This document shows positions 1 to 11,294 of a DNA stretch of 64,000 nucleotides, one piece after another (the first letter of the stretch is position 1; the number at the start of each line of letters is the position of its first letter). Both the position numbers and the translations under genes were made by a program. The notes under the pieces are model-generated. The model made no database searches and was not told where the DNA came from. It saw only the letters and a program-made list of their open reading frames with translations. Source of the DNA: Euwallacea fornicatus (lineage: Eukaryota > Arthropoda > Insecta > Coleoptera > Curculionidae); contig NC_089555.1 of the NCBI RefSeq assembly GCF_040115645.1, positions 620,001 to 684,000 of the forward strand. Direction: 5' to 3'.

Positions 1-3000
1 CATATATGCGCGGAAGCGGATGGTGAATGCTAAATGTACTGGAACTTTCTCCCAGCCGTAAGTGATTGATGGGAAAATGCCCTTATACCTACTAGTGCAA
101 TATGTGTTATTGAAATATGAGATATATGGCCCTGTAGTTGTACAATCAATTATAATATTACGCCACCGATATTATTTGCCTGCAGCATTTGTGCTGTTGT
201 GAACACACGCACTTGGTGGTGCGATCAACCGATACGCTTATTTTCTATTATTTTGACGTGGGGGTCGTAGAAACGTTAACGATAGATGAATTATTAATTT
301 CGATATCACCCAAATTTGACCTCAAAGGGCCACTCGTTAGAGCCATCGACGGAGTCGGAGGTAATTCCCAAGAGCGTGTTTTCAAGTGTCGCCAACTTCG
401 ACAATTGCGGTGTATTGTAAAACATTACCCTAATGACAATAAAGTTGTATTTTATATCGTTAGGATAAGGGTTCTCAAATACTGCCCTTTGTGCGTTGTA
501 AAGGATGCACAGGGGCGGACCTGAATAATTGCCCTTAAAACTGCCCGTTTATCGAGGCGTCTTGAACTAATGATCTTTTCCACCAACGAAAGTGTGATGA
601 AATTGTAAATGCGATAACATTCTGGAAAATATAGTGGAAACTGTGTGTTAAAGAAGTTTTCCGTGTGACCGACAAAATCAACAATTTTCCGACAATATAC
701 AAGGTGTCACGGGAGAAAAAAAGGTTTCGGCTGTTAAAAGGAAATGGTGCCAACACTTCCCTTAAAATTGTGTTCTTATTCACGTCTGTCCCGCTACAAA
801 ATTAAGATGTGGGGTGGGTACAGGTAAATAAACTGATCTTAATAAGCTGCAAATTCAAAAAAAGAATAATATCCATATGAAGTTGTAGAGCTATAGCGCC
901 CCAAACGTAGCAAAAATAGCTTTTTTGAACAAAATCAGTAAAAGAACTAGTAAACCAAGTTTTTATGGTCTGACAAACGTACAAACTACTTCAAATTCTA
1001 TAGGAATAGATATGGCAAAGTGTATTGAAGAACTGCTTTGTGCAGTTGGTAGGGCCATAATGTTCAATAATACGCAGGGCATCTCTGTTTCTGCAGTTTA
1101 AAAGAACAGTGGCAAAACTCCCCTTAAAATATATTGAAAACGAGCTCCTATTTAGCGTGAAATTAAGCGAGATAGACTATGATAACTCAATAGGTAGAAT
1201 AACCCTAACGGTAGGTGAGTTAAAAACATTTAATTATGCAGATTTTACACCAAATAGAGCAATTTTCGGGTCCCAATCATTGAGAAAACAATTTTCAAAA
1301 TTTTTTAAATTTTCGCCTCGTCATAAGGTTCAAATTACCCAGAAACCGATGGAGATCGTTGCAGGGGAGTTATACGTAAAAGTTCTGTGTGATTGGTGGG
1401 TTCATAGTATACAGGGTTTTTCACAGAGAGACCTAGAGTTGCGGGGCCCGGTTGGCTCGAAAACTCCCGATAAATGGCACCGAAAATGCGCTCTTATTAA
1501 TTATTAATTAAAGCTGTTAAATTAATGCCGCTTGAAAGCCAAGAGAGGGGATGCAGAGGGTCCTATAAACCACCGGCCGTAAAGAGGAAAAAACCGCACG
1601 TTATACATGGCGTTCTATAAGAAAAAAATCGTATTTTAGCTATTATTGGAAATTCCGCAAATGCGGTTTCGTGAAGATTAAAACGACTCGAAACCCGTAA
1701 AGGCGCCGGTTGCCCCCCACGGAAACTGCGGAGTTCGGCGTGACGTTGTGTCCAGCCGAAATCGCTCAGATGCGTCCGCCAAACTACCTAGTCCGGGCCT
1801 GACCTTTTCAGATATAAATTGAAGGAGAATGACTAAAGTTTTGCATACATCGAATGAAAAGGGGGTGAAAACATTGAAAACAACATCATTATACAATGGA
1901 TATAACAAGTTATTTCTCCTGTATTTGATTTATGATTCCCAGTAGCGCTGCCTATGCTAATAGCAACATTTATATCCGTCCGAAATTCGAGTAAGTTATG
2001 GCTTTTTGAAGTTAATTTGTTAGTTTGATTTACGGCCGGTCTTAAAAATGGAAAGAACTTTCGAATAAAAATAAACCCCCGGCCCTTTTTTGCTATATGC
2101 CTTTCCTTTCGGGAAAGCGAATTAAATTTATGGAAAATGCAAAACAGCTGTTGATTTATGCATCAATCAGCTCATTTCCCGGAGGCGGAAAAAAAAAAAA
2201 AAATTGCGAGGCCAAATCGGATATTCTTAATTGGGGGATGAACGTAAGGGAGAATTAATACAACCGCATTTTGCATGAGCTAACCCGAATTTCACATCTG
2301 TCAATGATATATCTGCGACTGAATTAAGTAAACTATGGGCAGCCTTAAACGCGTTAACATTCAAGTCCTTCTGAGCGGAAAGGACTTTGTATTGAAAGAG
2401 GGCAGAAAACTGTTGAGGGTGGTGTATACGCAATTCCTCGCATGTGTTAGATTACATGCTGGATTAGGTCGGCCTGGACAAAAGTGCATTATTCGATACT
2501 TAGATTGCATGTTTTATTGCGGCATTGCATAACCAATTACAGCCTCGCCAATGATTCTGCAATTTAGGTGTGTACATGGAACAATGTAAATCCTATCCAG
2601 GACAATTCCGGCTTGGCTGGAATTCCCCGGATTCTCTCTCCATGAGTGAAGGTTAATCGGATTGATTTATATTGCGGAAATGCGCCTGATTAATGGGATT
2701 GTGTAATTGCAAATTCTTTATGTTGATGACTATAAATTTCCTAGGGAGTGTTTGAATGATTTTTTGTTCGTCTATTTCTATGGTGTTTTATTATGGAAGC
2801 AGTAAAATTTCTGCCTACATTCCCAGCTATAACAATCCCAGAGGTTTAATGCTCCACTCACAGAGATTTTTATGGCCGATAACAATAAACTTGTTATTGA
2901 AGTCCGGGCTTAATAAACCGATCTCAGTGTTTATAGACAACTCGAGACCCAAAATAGGATTTCGGAAGCAAATATCTTGACAATTCTGACAAATACACAA

Positions 3001-3476
3001 AACGGGCAGTTATTGGTTTCTAGAGTGGCCTGACCACCCACAATAGGTCGGATTTGGCTCACAATATGCAGCAGACTCTATGCGGTCTCTGACATAGACC
3101 TGACAGAGATCTCATTACAGATAGGGCAGATAAGCCCAAACAAAGGCAATACCGATTCTATATAAACAGTGGGTATAGCGGCGATATGCGTCAGGGAAAT
3201 TACACACAATCCCAAAATCCGCCTCCATATTTATGGGGTTTGTACTTATCTGATTCGGTAGCAAATTGATTTTATATGCTGACCTCTATTAGGCCCTATA
3301 AAAATTGGTTTGGGATTGGATTTCTGGGCCTGGACATTTCGTATGAATACGGCAGACGCTCAACAATGGAAATGAATTCAAACCAAGTGTGGTTCACATT
3401 ATCGAAATGTTTACATAAGCGGACGTGATTTAAATGGTAAACGTTTTATTAAAGAAACGTTTAGTAGATGTGCCGA
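1..3476. other. intergenic, no gene recognised
   Basis: I found no exon with a recognisable product and no RNA gene on either strand. The longest open frame (1109-1507, plus) opens on GTG and matches nothing I know. The text CAGGGGCGGACC near 511 resembles the terminus of common insect DNA transposons, but no partner end is seen. Confidence 0.5.
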
Positions 3477-3955
3477 GTGTCCAGGACAACCCTGGACATA
3501 AGAGACCAACGTGGGAAATCGGTTTTTACCTTTTTGTCTCTGCCCGGATTATCCAATCGACTTTTTTTTTAATGAAGGTCGTAGCACTCAAGGGCTGCAA
3601 ATCATTCCGCAATTTTTTCAACTTTCTAGTTGGAGCCGTTTTGGCGCGAAACGCTTCCAAGTTTCAAAAATTTGAACGTCCCGCGCAACCGTTCGAGGCT
3701 ACGATTGGTCAAAGTCTTGACTCCGACCAACGGCTGCGCGGGACATTCGAATTTTCGAAACTTGGAAGCGTTTCGCGCCAGGTGGCTTCAGTTCGAAGAT
3801 TGAAAAAATTGTGGAATGAAGTCTGGCCGTGAGTTCCGTAACTTTCTATACCTGTTCATGTAAGAGATTTTCAGTTTGATAATTCGTGCAGGCGCGAAAA
3901 CACAAAGGCCGATTGCCCATGTTAGTCTCCTTTGTCCAGGGTTCGCCTGGACAGC
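3477..3955. mobile_element. fold-back (long inverted repeat) element
   Basis: Two arms of about 230 bp face each other around a centre near 3717. The left arm starts GTGTCCAGGACAACCCTGG (3477). The right arm, read on the minus strand, starts GGCTGTCCAGGCGAACCC (from about 3957). The innermost parts pair best: GGCGCGAAACGCTTCCAAG at 3642-3660 recurs in reverse complement at 3762-3780. There is no transposase, so this is a non-autonomous fold-back or MITE-like element. A single left arm of the same family lies at 58515-58766. Confidence 0.8.
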
Positions 3956-4049
3956 CGGTATTTGACAAAACAAATAAATATTGTAATGGTAATAAATATT
4001 TTTTAATTAAAAGATAAACAATTTGCAGTTTTGGTCTGCGTAAATTTGC

Positions 4050-4830
4050 GCTTGCGTGTTTCAATGCCTGCGCCCATAATTTACGAAGAACTAAAATATC
4101 CCCGCTTTTCTTTCAGCCCAATCCGAAGCTTGGTGGAAAACTCGTATAGCTTGCGTATCGCCCACTGGATTTCCGACTTCAATGGGAACATCCTCATCCT
4201 CCTCGATGCCCACTTTGTCCTCCTTGTTAATATCATTCGTCGGTCCATCTTCGTTGCCTAAATTAATATCAGCTGAAGGGCAAAGAAAGTCGAGACTCGC
4301 TATTCCCAATACATCAAGAACCTCCAATGACACACCGACAAGAACGTCAGCATTGGGTGGCCCCAATTACGCTTGCGGAACCATCACCTTCATCTTGATC
4401 ATTGGGACAAAAGAGGTTGTTAACATTTTTGAATCGTTCGATAATTAACTGCATTCCAGGCCATACGCAAATTTAAAACAGGTTCTCGTAATGTTACCTG
4501 TGTCAAAGCCTCAGATATGTGTTCGGGATCCTTTGGTAAGACAGACGAAAGTAGAAACTTTCATTTGTATAGCTGGGTTAGTTTCATTACGTCCTGGTCC
4601 ATGGGTTGAATCAATGGAGTCACGTTGGGCGGCATGCACGTGACGAAATTGACCCATCTCCGCTCCTGGGCTGTTGCTCTAGAGGATGACTTTTTGGTGC
4701 ATCGTCTAATGGCAACAACGCCTTTATTGCAAGCTTTTTTTGGAAAGTTTTTACCTACAAATCAAATAGTTTTCAAATTATTAATCTGTAGAAGATTTGT
4801 GATTGCTCATTCGTTGTGATACTCCAGGGC
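4050..4830 (-). pseudogene. decayed Tigger/pogo-like (DDE_1) transposase
   Basis: Read on the minus strand, about 4800-4580 gives KALLPLDDAPKSHPLEQ, then FVTCMPPNVTPLIQPMDQ. These correspond to the catalytic LLLDNAPSHP block and the PPNVTPLIQPMDQG block of the pogo/Tigger/jerky DDE_1 family. Frameshifts and stops separate the blocks. The rest, in 4366-4091 and below, looks like the C-terminal tail of the same family, shown only by its acidic, ALD-like character and position. It is a dead copy; I see no TIRs. It lies just beside the fold-back element at 3477-3955. Family assignment is fairly sure, exact ends are not. Confidence 0.7.
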
Positions 4831-4925
4831 GCTCGTGGAGCCACCTACTGCCAGTCATCCAAGCCGTTTTTAAACGGTCATTATAAGTCAGGCATTGCGC
4901 TGTACACGCAGGGGAGTCCTGGAAT

Positions 4926-5180
4926 ATGAATTTATTATATCAGCTGATGGGTCAGGGTAATGAACGTCTGCGGCCAGCGGGAGGGCCCGACTTAAACCCA
5001 TTGGACCGTTTGCGGGACTCCGTGGAGGCACGTCTGACGCAAAATCCACGTCGTCCTCACGTTCCTCTCAGATTTTCTAGGTTGCGGGACAACCGAAAAA
5101 AATCGTTGAATGGGTCTCGTCGTGAAATTCTCCGAAACCACTTTTCGCACGTGCACCCTCGAGAAAACCGTCTTATCTAG
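4926..5180 (+). pseudogene. possible scrap of a DDE transposase
   Basis: The frame contains GGPDLNPLDRL followed by RDSVEARL. This resembles the SPDLNPLDFFLWG block of insect Tc1/mariner-related DDE endonucleases, with the frame disturbed just after NPLD. The remaining residues are basic (RKKSLNGSRREILR) and could be the usual C-terminal helix. Nothing upstream supports the rest of a transposase. Low confidence; it may be chance. Confidence 0.25.
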
Positions 5181-7351
5181 GTAGAAAAGGGGCGAAGCGG
5201 GTGTTTTGATATTCAGTTCACAAGGAAAAGATGAGAAAATATGCTCTATACTTTTAAAAGATTTCGCATTTACTCATGATTGCACTCGAACGGATGGCCC
5301 ACAAGATCTGGAGGGTGCTGCATTGTCCGTCCATCTGCTTCGCCTTCTCGATTTCGTGCTTTTCGGTTATTTCCGCATCGTGCACTTGAAAAGTCGCCCT
5401 GAGAGCAAGATGATGCTGCTCCCGGTTACCAAACCCATCCATCGATCTTCTCGTTAATGCGAACTAAATAAGGGGTAGATGCAAATATCTCAATTACACT
5501 GGCTTAACGTTTTTCGGCAATCTGCGTAAGCCGCAACACGTGACTTCACGACCGATTTCCCTCGATTTATTGCCAATTCTGGCAAATGCAAAAATGGCCA
5601 GTACCGACGCTGGATTCCAGGGTCGCGTGCCGACGCCATTTTTGCGCGGCGCCGTTTCAACACATCAAAGTCCGAGGCACAATTACGGGACACGTGACAC
5701 TTTGCCAGCCACGTGGACACAATGGCGTCAACCAGACGCGAAATGAAGGTTTTTTAGCACCCGACGTGGAAAAGACGTTAATAAAAATTGATAGTTTGCA
5801 TGGGTCGCTAACGAGGAGATGGTATGCAAATACCACAAAATTGGGGACTTTTCAGGGGTGAAAGGTCCGGGAGAAGTGGGACTTTAATCCTTGAAATTCT
5901 CTGCTTCGATTGATTTTGTCTCAGTCAGCAATTCGGCGATTTGTGAAACTCCGGGTTAGCCCCATTTCAGGATCGCTCTTTGGAGTTTCAGCGTTTTGAC
6001 TAGAAGGGAAAACCGCCGAAGAGTCCGACCTCCTGAAATCGCTAAGAAATCGATGATTTCATGCGGCGTTAAATGATAAATAAAATGGCGCCCGAGGAAA
6101 ACGGGCAACGGGGGCGGAATCGGCCACGATTCGCAGCAAGAGCCCTTGCAGCGTGCGTAACAAGAGGCTCCCAAAAAATACGATGCGGAAATAAGTCGTT
6201 GTTCTCTTCGAAATTTCACCGTTTTGAGTAGCGCACTGAAAGTGACGAGGGGAGATCGAAGGCAAACGGTTTTGCTCTAAATGCCCGGAAGGCAGCACCG
6301 AACCACCGGACCGCCCCTGCGGCGGCCGCACATCTCTACTCGAATCTTCCCGAAAGTACCCAAACTGGCACAAAAACTCCTCTTTTCTGCATCCCTAGAA
6401 CAAATTGCACATCTCTCAAAAACCCTCCTATCTCATTCTATTCAGCATTTCCATCGTTAATATAGTGGAGTATCCCATTTAAGGATTACCAGCGGATAAT
6501 GCAGCAGTCAAGTAGTCGCAGGTTAATTGAAGTTCATGCCCTATTCAGGAGCGTCTAAAGCCAGCAGGTACGCTCGTCATCCTCATTGCTGCACAAAGAT
6601 AAAGCGGGGCAGGCAATCAGGCGAATTAGCGTGCAGCAGGATTACCGAAGAGAGCAGCGTGAATGCAGCCAAGATTCGCCACAATTCACAACTAGCGATC
6701 CGTATACGATTCATCCTGTGTATATTTTCTGTGTTTCCTAATTGGCTACGAAAGGACACTAAAAAGAGCTGCACCGATATTGAGTGATATGACTGAAATT
6801 CACGGAACGGGGTGAGGCCGGAGCAAGGGGAAAGTTGCAAATATACACAATTACTAATCGAATCTCTCTACAATATGCACGCACCACTGGCTGGACAAAT
6901 TGTTTTATAAACTGATTATGGACGTATTATTGTGGCTATCTGCGTTAGAGCTCTTAATCAGGTTTAAGAGCACTTCAAAGATTTATCAAAATATGATTTG
7001 CCGAATTCATATTGGTGCTTTATTGCGTGGGGTTGCGTCAGATGGCAAAGTGTCCGTCGAGATGATTTAGACTCGTACACGCGGAGTGCTCGTCATACCT
7101 CGTCATTACTTCAGGCGATGAATCAATGCGCGATTCCAAGCAAAAAAACTCACGTAGGCATATGGCTGGAAATGCTCCGCTTCGTAGTCGCAAGGTAAAA
7201 GAACCTTTAAGGCCCTCGCGCCCCACAAACGCTTCGCTGCGTCCCGTGTTTTCTGTTTTGGGACATGTCGCGAGTGCTTTAAATTTCTTAAATACAATTT
7301 TGCTCGAAATTAAGCGCAGATCGCCAGTTCGGTTTTGCACTGTTTCCTCGG
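5181..7351. other. intergenic, no gene recognised
   Basis: GC-rich patches near 5550-5700 and 6080-6360 produce open frames in several phases, but no frame shows a known domain or a convincing exon chain. Confidence 0.4.
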
Positions 7352-7550
7352 CCGTACCGCCCGCCAGATTTAGCCCTATCAGATTATCTTCTATTTTCAA
7401 ATTTGAAAAAATGGCTCGGTGAAAAGGGGTTTGGCACCAATAAACAGGTGCAGTCTGAGGTTGATGCCTGTTTTAAAACACTCGATGCTACAAGATGTGA
7501 AGCATCACTGGGAGTGCGTCAATCTGAAAGGACACCGCGTTGGGAAATAA
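7352..7550 (+). pseudogene. mariner transposase C-terminal fragment
   Basis: Plus-strand translation from 7352 gives PYRPPDLALSDYLLFSNLKK, followed by WLGEKGFGTNKQVQSEVDA. This is the third catalytic D region and the following NLKKWL..K.FG block of irritans-type mariner transposases. After a frameshift near 7495 the reading HHWECVNLKGHRVGK ends at TAA 7548-7550, matching the family C-terminus (RWEKCVxLKGDYVEK). The upstream two thirds of the enzyme are not recognisable. It is unrelated in sequence to the mariner at 16541-17433. Confidence 0.75.
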
Positions 7551-10436
7551 TGTAATATTTTCCATTTTTTTTCTTTAAGTATTGAGTCGTATACTTCAGA
7601 GACTATCTTCGCAGGTACTACCACGAAACATCCTGTATAATTTAATGGGAAACCGCCATTCGTGTTATGTTTTTTTGTTGAGGCACCTGTACTAAAAAGG
7701 CGCATTGAGATGAGCTCAAGCTGCCGAACGAATTTTACCGGGGCGCTTTCAGGTTGTTCTGGGCAAATGAGACAGCCATTCATGTCAATACAAGATGGAC
7801 GAAAAAATTCAGTGAAGCCAATTCAACGCCTTCAAATTGGAGCTAAATTCAGGACTCATTTGATTCATTAAAGTATAATTTGCCCAATGTATGTTCCTGT
7901 TTTATTATATATGATCGTAAAAGGTCCTTAGGGACGATTTGGGCTTATACGCGGGGCGCGTATAATAGTATGCAATTATTTAAGATGGTGAATCCATGTG
8001 TGGTTTCAAGCGGAAAGGGTGGGGAGCCACGGAGGCTTCGGTACCAAGGTACTGAATGGGGAAATTTCGAGGGGTGGTCTGCTTTAGCCCTGATGGCATT
8101 CACAATTAATTGCGATCGAAAGCTCAATACTCACAGTATCGAAGCAAGAACAAACCGTTTCGAATTCAGTTCGTTTTTGAAAAAAGGCAGAGCGGGGTAA
8201 TGGGAACGGGTTCGGGACGGGGTCGAAAGGAATTTCACGCCCAGCCAACGTCGCCTCACAAATGCAAATACGTAAATCATGATAGGTGATCTGCATCCCG
8301 AATTTGAGGAAATTGCGTCAAGATTTCCTTGAAAACTTGAAAGTTTCGCACACCCCGTGGATGGATAACAAACCCCGGACCGATCGACCCAGAAGAATGG
8401 TCGGTCGCGAATGTTTGATTTTTAACTTATACGGGGAGTTCTCTAGGAACCTCAGACGACTCTTCTCCTGCAAAAGCCTTACACAGAGTGTGCACGAAAA
8501 ATTGGCACGGACGAGTCTGGGATGCTAGGGGGTAAAAACTGAAGCAGTTCACCTGCTTCGCAGCGGAGCTGTCACCCATTTTCCGGGAACTCCGTTGGGG
8601 AAGCGTCGCCGAGAGCTTGAGGGCTCAACACGGGAAGACTCATACTCGCCGTCATTCAAATTCTGAACAGCTAAAATGATTTCCGGACTCATCATCGGCA
8701 CGTGCGGGCATTTTTCCTCCGCTTCCTGTTTCATTTTCACTGACGCTGTTCAATATTTCTTTGGACTATCACACAGTGACCGCCCAAAAAAATCCAGTTG
8801 TTGAATGGACAAAACGGCGTTTCAACCACCCCCGTTCTGTCGATGCGAGGGGCCCGTTCTGGAGGGTCTGTCACGAGAAACTGCAGTTCCGGATTATGCT
8901 TTAATTGATTCGGGCATGCAGTCTGAGGTCGCTCGCGCGTGAATCTCTATCATTGTGCCCCAATCATTATCTCTTGCCATTCACTCTCGTAGTTAATTGC
9001 ATGTCTCTCCTCATTGGTAAATTACTCTGTGAAGGTTTCTTTTTGGAAGCAATAAATTCGCAATGAAATCTGGCAGTTCCAGTCAGGGTGGATGTTTAGT
9101 TTCGCGTCATTAGCTCGCCAATGCGGTCTCTAAACAGTTTCCTTTCGGCGGATCCAACAGATATTATGGGGTACGAACTTCTGCGTTCTATGACTTTTTG
9201 TGTCCGTAATGTTCGTGCCATTGACGTAATAGCTTGTCTTGTTGCGGTAAATTATTACCCTCAGTCTCTGCCACGCTTCCGGGAGAGGTTTCCTCGATGT
9301 ATAAAACTGTTCCAAGAGCAGTCAAATACTATAAATATTCATTTAAATCCGAAATTTACCTTCATCTGGTATACCAAAAATTATTATTTCAGTCGCAAAG
9401 TTCCGCGAGTTTAATGTTTGCAAAACCCGAGAGGGCCTCGCGTTCAAGTTTGCTTTGTAAAGAAGAAGCTCGGGTATTTAAAATTTCGGTTGGTCCCCTT
9501 TAAAATAATTACATTTGCAGAGGGTAAACGTGACCTCAGACCTCTGCTTCAAAGGTGAAGTTGTTATTGAATTAATTCCACCGGCGCTAACAAATAAAAA
9601 CTCCATAGACGAGGGCTATTAAAAAGAGCTTTTAAGAGAATATAAATTATAATTCGGAATGAACCCCAGTCACCCCCCTGTCGGCTCTGGCATTATAAAA
9701 TCATAACTGACATCATAAGTAGTTGGGGCAAACAAAAGAGCGACAAAAGCCTTTAACGCCCCAAGTTTTAAAGATAGTATCCATGACAGTTAATTCTCTT
9801 TCTGACTCCGGAGCCAACCCTCATGCAGGAAGTTTCGCTGCGCTGGACCATTATCTTTTTATCCAATTTATCATAACTGACATCTCGAGGGTGTTAATAT
9901 GAGGGACCAACTCATACTTCTATGCGTTAGGAAACGCTTTCGAGTGCGCTTTTTAACCCTTAAAGGGCACCTAATTGTTCATAGTGCGTTTAAGCGCCTG
10001 AACTTGCCCAACGTGACTTCATCTGAGTCCGCACGCACGGCGATTGAACAGTCATCACGAGGCCTTTCCGGGAGCAGTCCTGACGTGAAAATGACCAAAA
10101 ATCTCCGCAAATGGATCCTTCCCCTTGCAGCTCTTAGAGCTTATAGAGGGTTTAGGACGAGTCCGGGATCAGTGCCGGGGGTAGTACTCTTATAGGCGCA
10201 AAATCTGCAGTTTAACAGGTGCTCTGGGGTGTAATGCGTTCAGAAAAGGGGGCCCCGGCTCAAAAACACCGATCCCAGGGGCACGGCCGGCTTGAAACGC
10301 GAGAAAGTAAATTTTCTCGATTCCACTTCTTGCATGTTTATGCGTGTGCGTGTGTAGAGAAGGGGGGCTGCGTCCACCGAGCGACCCCCTCCGGCTTCTG
10401 TGTGTTTAATTGTGACCTTATAAAAAAATCAATGTT
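7551..10436. other. intergenic, no gene recognised
   Basis: No exon, RNA gene or structured repeat could be supported here. CATCCTGTATAA near 7631 looks like a lone transposon end. Confidence 0.4.
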
Positions 10437-11294
10437 GGGTACGTATGTGAGGCCAACGAAGGTCAATTTTGAAATTAGCAACGGCCCTACAGGGTGTCTC
10501 AAAAAACGTCATGGTATCATTTTTTTTAAATACGATCGCCTGTCCTTTTTTCAGGCGACAGGATCTTCCGCGTCCGTCCTAGATCGTTTTTATCCTGGGA
10601 TGTAGTGACTAGATCCTTTTAAAACAAATTTAGACATTTGCAATGCCTCATAGGGCAATTAATGTTGCAGTCAGGTCAAGGTAGATTTCCATAATCGTAG
10701 GATGGACTTTGGTGTAGGATCACCCTGGCGGGCGCGAACACTCGTTTAACCTACGTACGTAATGTTCACAACAACTGTAATTTTCACTTTTGCAACTTCA
10801 GTTTGTTCGGATAAATGCGACGTTATTTCACATCAAAATAACGAAATTTTCATTTTTGTTCGTTTCACCTCGTAAACACCCGCCATCCCGTTCGATAAAA
10901 CCAAGAAAAAAGCGATAACGAAAGTTGCTATCGCAAGCATTCTGTGAGCATTTTTGGCTAAATGAGCATTCGTGCCTGTTAAGGTGATCTTGCGTGAGAA
11001 CCCACCGTGAAATGATCGAAATCTAATTTAGTAGAACCGCAGTATCAAATTTCTTACGAGATGCTACAGAGGTCTAAAATTTCTCTTAAAACGTTATAGC
11101 TTGAAGTCGCTGCAACCCAGGGCAAAAAAATCTCGGAACTACCCCAGTATCTAGAAAGGGTTCCATTATTAGGGAAAAACTGCAGATGGTCCCATTTAAA
11201 AAAATGACTTTTCGTAACGCTCCGCCCCTTTGAGACACCCGGTAATGCCGTCACGAATTTCGAAATTTAATTTCGTCAGCCTCATTTACACCCC
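10437..11294. mobile_element. long-TIR element without transposase
   Basis: The left end (10438-10500) reads GGGTACGTATGTGAGGCC, then ACGGCCCTACAGGGTGTCTC. The right end in reverse complement (11294-11230) reads GGGGTGTAAATGAGGCTG, then ACGGCATTACCGGGTGTCTC. The likeness continues inward for about 150 bp, including the runs TCATTTTTTTTAAAT and TCATTTTTTTAAAT. The arms are diverged (substitutions and small indels), so the insertion is old. The interior (about 10680-11050) codes for nothing recognisable. Confidence 0.7.

Noticed and set aside
1109..1507. 132-codon open frame on the plus strand
   Set aside because: It opens on GTG, has no recognisable domain, and no splice context or promoter supports it.
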